This document shows, one piece after another, positions 15,721-20,807 of a DNA stretch of 20,807 bases. Source of the stretch: Klebsiella pneumoniae. Its GTDB lineage: Bacteria; Pseudomonadota; Gammaproteobacteria; Pseudomonadales; Pseudohongiellaceae. A program made the translations under genes and the position numbers. Location of the stretch: positions 1 through 20,807 of the forward strand of contig CAMBPO010000043.1 of the NCBI GenBank assembly GCA_945869725.1. The letters are read 5' to 3'. The notes under the pieces were generated by a model. That model worked only from the letters and a program-made list of their open reading frames with translations, was not told the origin of the DNA and ran no database searches. Each line of letters begins with the position of its first letter. Position 1 is the stretch's first letter.

Positions 15721-17094
15721 TTACTCCAGCGCTTCATACACCAGGGTTTTAAAGCGCTCACGGAAACCATTACCGCCCGCCGGAGACACCTGAGCCATGA
15801 TGATGGTGATCATGTTCTCGCTGGGGTCTATCCAGAAACGTGTGCCCGCTGATCCATCCCACCAGTACTCACCCTGATTGACGGTATGGTTGTAGGCGCC
15901 GGGGTCAAGTGCGACGGCAAATCCTCCGAGACTCCAGCCCGAACCGGCCCAGTAGCCGTTGCTGCCGATTGGCATCAGAGCCTCAGGCACGGCATTTTCT
16001 GCAGCCTGCCGCACCCCCTCTTCGCTGAGCACACGCTGGCCGTTGGCCATGCCGTTGTCGAGGAACAATTGTGAGAACTTCAAGAAATCTGCCGTTGACG
16101 ATACCAGGCCTACGCCGCTGCTGTTCAGGGCGCGCACCTCGGTGACCGGAATGTGCTCCATTTCATGCGGGCGCAGTTTGCCCTCCGCATCCGGTCTGTA
16201 CACAGTGGCCAGCCTGTCCCGGCGACTGTCATCCACGTAAAACACGGTATCGGTCATGCCCAGTGGCAAAAATATCTCTTGCTGGAAAAAGCTCGCAATA
16301 TCCTGCCCGGACACCACCTCAATCACCCTGCCCAGTACTTCCGAGTGCATGCCGTAACGGTACACCGTGCCCGGATCTTCAAACAACGGAAGCGCAGCCA
16401 GATTATCAACCACCTGCTCCAGCGTCTGATCATAACTATGCACATTGTTGGCGCGGTAAAACGCACTGTTGCGGTCACCGATACCAGAGGTGTGCAGCAG
16501 CAGTTGTGCGATGGTGATATCGCCATCGCGGGCACGCACTTCCTCAATATCGGCATCATCGGCATCCTGCAGCACTGATTGATCGGCAAACTGTGGCAGG
16601 TACTTCTTCACCGGATCGTTGACACTGAGCAGGCCTTTGTCCTGCAGAATCAGAATACCCAGAGCGGTGACCGGGCGCGTCATTGAGTAGGTGCGAAACA
16701 GCGCATCTGTGGTCATCGGTTGTGCTGACTCAATATGCTTGAAACCCAGCGCCTGCAGATAAACCAGTTTGCCATCTTTGAGGACAGCGGCGACTGCGCC
16801 GGGAATGTCTCCAGCATCAATCTGCGCCTGCAGCGCCGCGGTAACAGCGCTCAGCCCGTCAGCAGAGAGTCCGGCATCAGCGGCACTGATGCCGTCAAAA
16901 CCTGGCAAGCTCAGGGTTTGCTCCGCCTGCGCAATCAGTGCGGCCGGTACAAACAAACTGAGTGCAAACACTGTACAAGTCATTAAACCGCTCGCTGGTC
17001 GGTTAACCATCTGTGCATTGCAGGGCTTCACGCGGCCCGGTTTCACACGGCCGTGGGCGTTTGGCGGCGAGGTAAGCCAGTGAGACTGTTTCAT
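15721..17094 (-). CDS. Exported class C beta-lactamase/esterase-like serine hydrolase with SMTR motif
   Basis: A 457-aa serine hydrolase of the beta-lactamase/family VIII esterase fold, acting on ester or amide substrates in the periplasm. A long polar N-region is followed by a hydrophobic core (about 36-54) and LIAQAEQ, so it is exported. Nucleophile Ser137 lies in FRTYSMTRPVTALG. The family's general-base Lys of SxxK is Arg140 here (CGC codon, 16675-16677). The second motif Tyr is probably Tyr247 in YRYGMHSEVLG and the third is WDG (412-414) in WWDGSAGTRFWIDP. The start at 17094 has GGAG 7 nt upstream. A GRVKP repeat sits in the N-region. Activity is uncertain because of the K-to-R change. 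Confidence 0.9.
   Translation of the reverse strand: MKQSHWLTSPPNAHGRVKPGRVKPCNAQMVNRPASGLMTCTVFALSLFVPAALIAQAEQTLSLPGFDGISAADAGLSADGLSAVTAALQAQIDAGDIPGAVAAVLKDGKLVYLQALGFKHIESAQPMTTDALFRTYSMTRPVTALGILILQDKGLLSVNDPVKKYLPQFADQSVLQDADDADIEEVRARDGDITIAQLLLHTSGIGDRNSAFYRANNVHSYDQTLEQVVDNLAALPLFEDPGTVYRYGMHSEVLGRVIEVVSGQDIASFFQQEIFLPLGMTDTVFYVDDSRRDRLATVYRPDAEGKLRPHEMEHIPVTEVRALNSSGVGLVSSTADFLKFSQLFLDNGMANGQRVLSEEGVRQAAENAVPEALMPIGSNGYWAGSGWSLGGFAVALDPGAYNHTVNQGEYWWDGSAGTRFWIDPSENMITIIMAQVSPAGGNGFRERFKTLVYEALE
17024..17053 (-). repeat. 15-bp in-frame duplication in the serine hydrolase N-region
   Basis: Units 17024-17038 and 17039-17053 match at 12 of 15 bases and encode GRVKPGRVKP, just upstream of the signal peptide hydrophobic core. 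Confidence 0.75.
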
Positions 17095-17170
17095 GGTGTT
17101 GCTCCGTCTGTTTTGATAGCGCCAGCTTAACTGCCACCGGCCACGCCGACAATCAGCGCAGGGCCTTTAA

Positions 17171-17198
17171 TTGACTCATCAGACGCATCTGGTTTACT
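17171..17198 (+). promoter_or_regulatory. Sigma-70 promoter candidate for the TonB receptor
   Basis: TTGACT (17171-17176, 5/6 consensus) and TTTACT (17193-17198, 4/6) are 16 bp apart. A TGn extended -10 lies at 17190-17192. The predicted start near 17205 gives a leader of about 300 nt before the ATG at 17504. Confidence 0.6.
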
Positions 17199-17239
17199 CT
17201 TCGAACAATCGATCGCACAGAAAATCTCGACAAAACAAA

Positions 17240-17317
17240 GTGTTATAAAAAGTAACACCAGCGTCATTTATGTGAAGATTGGTAACACTCTCCCATCACC
17301 CGGAGAGTTGTAACATC
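17240..17317. promoter_or_regulatory. Spaced TAACA words, one as an inverted repeat
   Basis: GTGTTA and TAACAC (17240-17245 and 17253-17258) form an inverted repeat with a 7-bp spacer. GTAACA recurs at 17282 and 17310, that is 30 and then 28 bp on, and once more at 17472. The near three-helical-turn spacing suggests operator sites, but the regulator is unknown. Confidence 0.3.
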
Positions 17318-17489
17318 GTCTGAACAACATTTCCAAAGCAATAATAAGCAAAGAACGAATCAAGAGAGTTGACGACAACTCCGCGCGCATCGGAAGGGCA
17401 ATGCTTCCGTGCGTGGTCGCCCTTTGCTTTTTTTGTATTCTGGAAAAAGCCGGACGATTAACTTAACTGCAGTAACATCAAGCAATAAA

Positions 17490-17503
17490 GGGGGGGAAAC
17501 CCG
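17490..17503 (+). promoter_or_regulatory. G7 ribosome-binding site of the TonB receptor
   Basis: The Shine-Dalgarno region is a run of seven G (17490-17496) followed by AAACCCG and the ATG. The last Gs and the CCC can form a GGG-GAAA-CCC mini-hairpin with a GNRA-type loop, right at the start codon. Confidence 0.6.
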
Positions 17504-20500
17504 ATGAAATTGAAAGAACTGTATCGGTGTATAGCTTGCGTGACTCTGGTTGCGCCCACACTGGTGTTTGCTCAACAGGCACCAGAGATCGAAGAGGTTG
17601 TTGTTACAGGTTCATTGATTCGTGGTACACCTGTCGACGCGGCACTGCCCGTCGAAGTCTACACACAGGAAGACCTGAAGCTGTCAGGCTCTCCTTCCGC
17701 GCTGGACTTTGCAAAAAGTCTGAGCATCTCCGGAGCAACCTCTGGTGAGTCATATTATTTCGGCGGTGCCGGCCTGACGGGCAGCGTGAGCTACAACCTG
17801 CGCGGTATCGGCTCTGACAAAACGCTGTCGCTGTTTAACGGCCGCCGTGTCACCCAGAACACCTCTGTGATCCCATCGATAGCGCTGGCACGTACCGAGA
17901 TACTCAAGGACGGCGCTGCGGTAACTTACGGTGCGGACGCGACCGGTGGTGTTGTGAACTTTATCAGCCGTGACAGCTTTGACGGTGTTGAAGTGCAGTC
18001 ATCCTACAAGGCCATCGACGGCTCCGACGGTGATTACACCTTCGGCATTCTGGGTGGATTTGGCGGTGAAAACACCGACGTGATCTGGGCAGCACAGTGG
18101 GAACACCGCTCACGCCTTGACGCCAAAGATCGCGCCTTCACCGATCAGCCTTACGGCGCCAACCCAGCCCCTTGGTCAACACTGACCAACCTGGCAGGCT
18201 GGTTGCCACGTGGCGCACTGCCAGAAACGCAGGTGCATAACCCGGCTTCCTCCACTGCGAACGGCGACTGGGGTGCACCCACAGGCGGTATCATCTCCGA
18301 CTACACTCAAAGTTCCTGTGAAGCTGTCGGCGGTGTTTTTGTAAACACGTTCAGCTGTGCTTACAACTACATTCCGTACTACAACGTTGTTTCTGACAAC
18401 GATATTTATCGTCTCTACACGCAGGTAAAAACTGCCGTTACCGACACCATGGACTTTTACGTGCGGGCTGCCTACTCCATGGTAGACACACCGTATCAGT
18501 ACGGCTCACCGTCACAGCCGGTTATCCGCGGACCCGCTATCCATGGCGGCGCGACCTACCAACTGTACGTACCCAAGAACAACCCGTTTGTGGCTGATTT
18601 CGCGCAGCGTACCGGTTTTGCCAGCAACCCTGCGTTTGCCGCCACTCAAGGCTTTACGCCCGTTACCTACCGCGCCTTTGCACATGGCGGCCTGGATACC
18701 TTTGCTGAAGACGGCAAATTCAGTACCCCCAGCAAGATCCGTAACAAGTTTGCGCACCTGTCAACGGGTTTTGAAGGCGAGCTTGATAACGGCATCACTT
18801 ATGACATCGCTGCCACCTACAACCGCACCAACCTCTACGCTGACAGCCCGGACATGATGCTGTACCGTGTCCAGCAGGCCCTGAACGGTTTTGGTGGCAC
18901 GAACTGTAACGTCGCTGACCAGAACCCCAACCGATTCGGCACACAGAACTCCGCGCTGGCTGGCTCTGCAGGCTGCTCATGGTATAACCCCTTTGCATCC
19001 AACTTTGCATCACAACCGGTTTACGGCCTGGCTAACCCCAGTTACAAAGCCGGTGCTGAAAACTCCGACGAGCTGATCCGTTGGTTGTTTAACGACCGCG
19101 CCTCACGTGCCATCAACTGGAACCTGACCTTTGATGCCGTGTTCAGTGGTGAAACGCCGATTGCATTACCAGGCGGAAACATTGGCTGGGCAGCTGGTGC
19201 ACAAGTGCGCACCACTGAAAACAACGAAATCGTCAGTGACCCGCTCTTCAACGGTTCAACACCTTGCCAGGTCCCGGCCGCCGACGGTCAGGTGCCACGC
19301 GCACCGACAGACCCGCTGTATAACGGCTGTACACCTGATAGCCCGGGCCCGTTCCAGTTCTTCGGCACCAACGTACCTGACTACAGCACACAGGATCAGA
19401 ACTCCGTCTTTGGCGAATTAAGCCTGCCCGTGTTTGACTCCCTGTACTTGTCTGCTGCAGTGCGTTACGAAGAGTTTTCGGGCGGCCTCGACTCAACGGT
19501 ATACAAAGTGTCTGGCCAATACACACTGACGGATAACCTGTCCTTCCGTGGTTCTTATGGCACCAATTACCAGGCGCCTGGCGCAAGTGTTATTCCAGGC
19601 GAAGTGACCAATGGTGTCAACAGCTACACCATTGCGGCCGGCAACTGGCGTGGTGCGCAGACAGTCACTGCAGCCGGTATTGTTCCGGAAGAAGCAACGG
19701 TCTGGAGCTCAGGCGCCATCTGGCAATCCGAAGGTTTCACCGCCGGCAGCAACTTCCGTTTTATTGTTGACTACTTCAACATTGAAACTGAAAACGAGCT
19801 GGCACTGCTGGCCTCAGCCAACCAGATCGCCTCTGCTATATTCAGCATTTCACCAACCGGTTCTGCAACCATTCCAACCAACGGTACAGCACTGGCAAAC
19901 TGCGCTCACCCGCTGGCGGGTCGCGTTGTATTTAACGGTCAGTGCGTTCAGGGCGTGACCACAGCGGCAGACTTTGCATCTATCCGTACCGACTTTGGTA
20001 ACGGCCCGGGACAGACCACGGCTGGTTTTGATATTCAAACCAGTTACGGCTTTCCGGCGTTTGCAGGTGACCTGACGTTCAGCGCCACTGCTACCAAAAT
20101 CACCAAGTTCGACTTCTCTGAAACCAGACTGGATGGCTTCTTGATCAGTGCCAGTGATGACCGTCTGGGCTTCCTGAACTTCGCAACCATTGCTAACGCA
20201 GTATCCGAGTGGCGTGGAAACCTGACTGCCAACTACTCTCAGGGCGACCACAACTACCGCCTGGTGTCTCAGTACATCAAAGGCGTGAAGGATGATCGTT
20301 TCTTCACTGCGGATGGCTCACGCGTCGGTGATGCTGCACTGACACCAAACGGCCGTCAGCCCGGCACTACTCTGCCATTCGGCCCCAGCACCTATGGTGT
20401 GTTTGGTGACGACTGGATAGCGTTGGATTTCCACTACACTGTGGATCTGGTGAACTGGGATGCAACATTAAATGCGTCAATTCAGAACCTGACCGACGAA

Positions 20501-20596
20501 ATGCCGCCTGAGTCACGTCAGGAAATGGGTTACGACCCACGTATCGGCAACCCGCTGGGCCGTACCTTCGAAGTGGGTCTGACGAAGCGTTTCTAA
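17504..20596 (+). CDS. Large TonB-dependent outer-membrane receptor
   Basis: A 1030-aa outer-membrane active transporter. The signal peptide ends about residue 23 (LVFA|QQ). A TonB-box-like EIEEVVVTGSLIRG (28-41) precedes the plug domain (about 45-165), with YNLRGIGSDKTLSLFNGRRV and TYGADATGGVVNFISR. The remaining residues form the beta-barrel, ending in the C-terminal Phe of FEVGLTKRF. It is longer than classic siderophore receptors and of the type common in marine bacteria for peptides or polymers. Four spaced Cys pairs (272/285, 468/491, 588/609, 800/814) lie in likely surface loops. The ligand is unknown. It has its own promoter, a long leader and a strong terminator, so it is probably monocistronic; it diverges from the serine hydrolase gene. 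Confidence 0.95.
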   Translation: MKLKELYRCIACVTLVAPTLVFAQQAPEIEEVVVTGSLIRGTPVDAALPVEVYTQEDLKLSGSPSALDFAKSLSISGATSGESYYFGGAGLTGSVSYNLRGIGSDKTLSLFNGRRVTQNTSVIPSIALARTEILKDGAAVTYGADATGGVVNFISRDSFDGVEVQSSYKAIDGSDGDYTFGILGGFGGENTDVIWAAQWEHRSRLDAKDRAFTDQPYGANPAPWSTLTNLAGWLPRGALPETQVHNPASSTANGDWGAPTGGIISDYTQSSCEAVGGVFVNTFSCAYNYIPYYNVVSDNDIYRLYTQVKTAVTDTMDFYVRAAYSMVDTPYQYGSPSQPVIRGPAIHGGATYQLYVPKNNPFVADFAQRTGFASNPAFAATQGFTPVTYRAFAHGGLDTFAEDGKFSTPSKIRNKFAHLSTGFEGELDNGITYDIAATYNRTNLYADSPDMMLYRVQQALNGFGGTNCNVADQNPNRFGTQNSALAGSAGCSWYNPFASNFASQPVYGLANPSYKAGAENSDELIRWLFNDRASRAINWNLTFDAVFSGETPIALPGGNIGWAAGAQVRTTENNEIVSDPLFNGSTPCQVPAADGQVPRAPTDPLYNGCTPDSPGPFQFFGTNVPDYSTQDQNSVFGELSLPVFDSLYLSAAVRYEEFSGGLDSTVYKVSGQYTLTDNLSFRGSYGTNYQAPGASVIPGEVTNGVNSYTIAAGNWRGAQTVTAAGIVPEEATVWSSGAIWQSEGFTAGSNFRFIVDYFNIETENELALLASANQIASAIFSISPTGSATIPTNGTALANCAHPLAGRVVFNGQCVQGVTTAADFASIRTDFGNGPGQTTAGFDIQTSYGFPAFAGDLTFSATATKITKFDFSETRLDGFLISASDDRLGFLNFATIANAVSEWRGNLTANYSQGDHNYRLVSQYIKGVKDDRFFTADGSRVGDAALTPNGRQPGTTLPFGPSTYGVFGDDWIALDFHYTVDLVNWDATLNASIQNLTDEMPPESRQEMGYDPRIGNPLGRTFEVGLTKRF

Positions 20597-20636
20597 GCGA
20601 TCGATAGTCCGGAGCCTGTTGTGGGCTCTTGTAAGG

Positions 20637-20687
20637 GCCCTGCCTGGTTGATACCGGGTGGGGCTTTTTTTTGGCTGTTTTTTTTTT
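20637..20687 (+). terminator. Rho-independent terminator of the TonB receptor gene
   Basis: A 12-bp stem (20637-20648 with 20653-20664, three G-U pairs) with a TGAT loop is followed by eight T (20665-20672). A second run of ten T follows at 20678-20687. A small GAGCC/GGCTC hairpin (20612-20628) precedes it. Confidence 0.9.
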
Positions 20688-20691
20688 GCGG

Positions 20692-20776
20692 GCAGGCATC
20701 GGGCAGCAGAAAATTTTTGCTCACGACGCTGCGCGTCTGATTGTTCGCAAAATAATTTCTGCTGCCCGATGCCTGC
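20692..20776. repeat. Perfect 21-bp inverted repeat enclosing TGC-loop hairpin, copy 2
   Basis: Arms 20692-20712 and 20756-20776 are exact reverse complements (starting GCAGGCATCGGGCAGCAG). The 43-nt interior holds TTTTGC/GCAAAA pairing and the core GACGC-TGC-GCGTC (20725-20737) with a TGATT bulge. It lies directly after the T-tracts of the receptor terminator. The core matches 1880-1903 at 22 of 24 bases. Confidence 0.85.
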
Positions 20777-20807
20777 TACCAGGTCAAACCATGATCCGCC
20801 AAAAAAC

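Larger units (their letters stand above)
17205..17503 (+). ncRNA. Structured leader RNA upstream of the TonB receptor (possible attenuator)
   Basis: Three hairpins are visible. ACTCTCC/GGAGAGT is at 17287-17308. A perfect GAGTTG-ACGA-CAACTC is at 17366-17381. A longer one at 17384-17415 pairs CGCGCA with TGCGTG and GGAAG with CTTCC. AAGGGC (17394-17399), which lies in the last hairpin, can instead pair with GCCCTT (17419-17424), which is followed at 17428-17434 by seven T. Those two pairings exclude each other, as in attenuators. It matches no riboswitch class I know. Alternatives are a simple terminator of a short upstream transcript, or an sRNA. Confidence 0.45.

Noticed and set aside
17384..17434. 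Known riboswitch (TPP, cobalamin, FMN, glycine) upstream of the receptor
   Set aside because: I could not find their conserved core words; only generic hairpins and a U-tract are visible.

Overview
The window looks like chromosomal DNA from a heterotrophic, probably marine, Gram-negative gammaproteobacterium. The evidence is a large TonB-dependent receptor, many Sec/Tat-exported hydrolases, a CSS-motif EAL protein, a bactofilin, a Kef-type antiporter, and densely packed genes with ATGA overlaps. The genus cannot be fixed from the sequence alone. There are 13 convincing protein genes (one cut by the left edge). I see no tRNA, rRNA, integrase, transposase or CRISPR array.

Layout. (1) 1-1707: 3' part of a penicillin/AHL acylase-family Ntn hydrolase. 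(2) 1708-2336: a GC-rich, gene-free stretch built of nested hairpins and a 21-bp tandem repeat. (3) 2337-8029, minus strand: a probable four-gene operon, read from 8029 downward: an EAL phosphodiesterase, a proline iminopeptidase, a TIGR03862-like flavoprotein, and an alpha/beta hydrolase fused to a multi-pass membrane domain. (4) 8335-9467, plus strand: a bactofilin and an overlapping gene for an uncharacterised methyltransferase-like protein. (5) 9468-14142, minus strand: an exported YtcJ-type amidohydrolase, a Tat-exported class V aminotransferase-like PLP protein (4-nt overlap) and a CPA2/Kef antiporter. (6) 14259-15712, plus strand and divergent from (5): a fumarylacetoacetate-hydrolase-family enzyme carrying a signal peptide, overlapping a YbaK-type deacylase gene. 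(7) 15721-17094, minus strand: an exported class C beta-lactamase-like serine hydrolase whose SxxK motif reads SMTR. (8) 17095-17503: promoter and a roughly 300-nt structured leader. (9) 17504-20596: the TonB-dependent receptor, followed by a strong terminator and a perfect 21-bp inverted repeat.

How they may work together. The receptor brings an unknown ligand across the outer membrane. Several envelope enzymes (amidohydrolase, PLP enzyme, FAH-family enzyme, serine hydrolase, perhaps the acylase) could process it in the periplasm. This is inferred only from signal peptides and gene order.

The least ordinary material is non-coding. A 24-nt hairpin word occurs at both ends of the window, about 19 kb apart; the two copies differ only at two positions that form one stem base pair, C-G in one and G-C in the other. 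A 183-nt palindrome sits between convergent genes. The TonB receptor leader contains competing hairpins and a U-tract.
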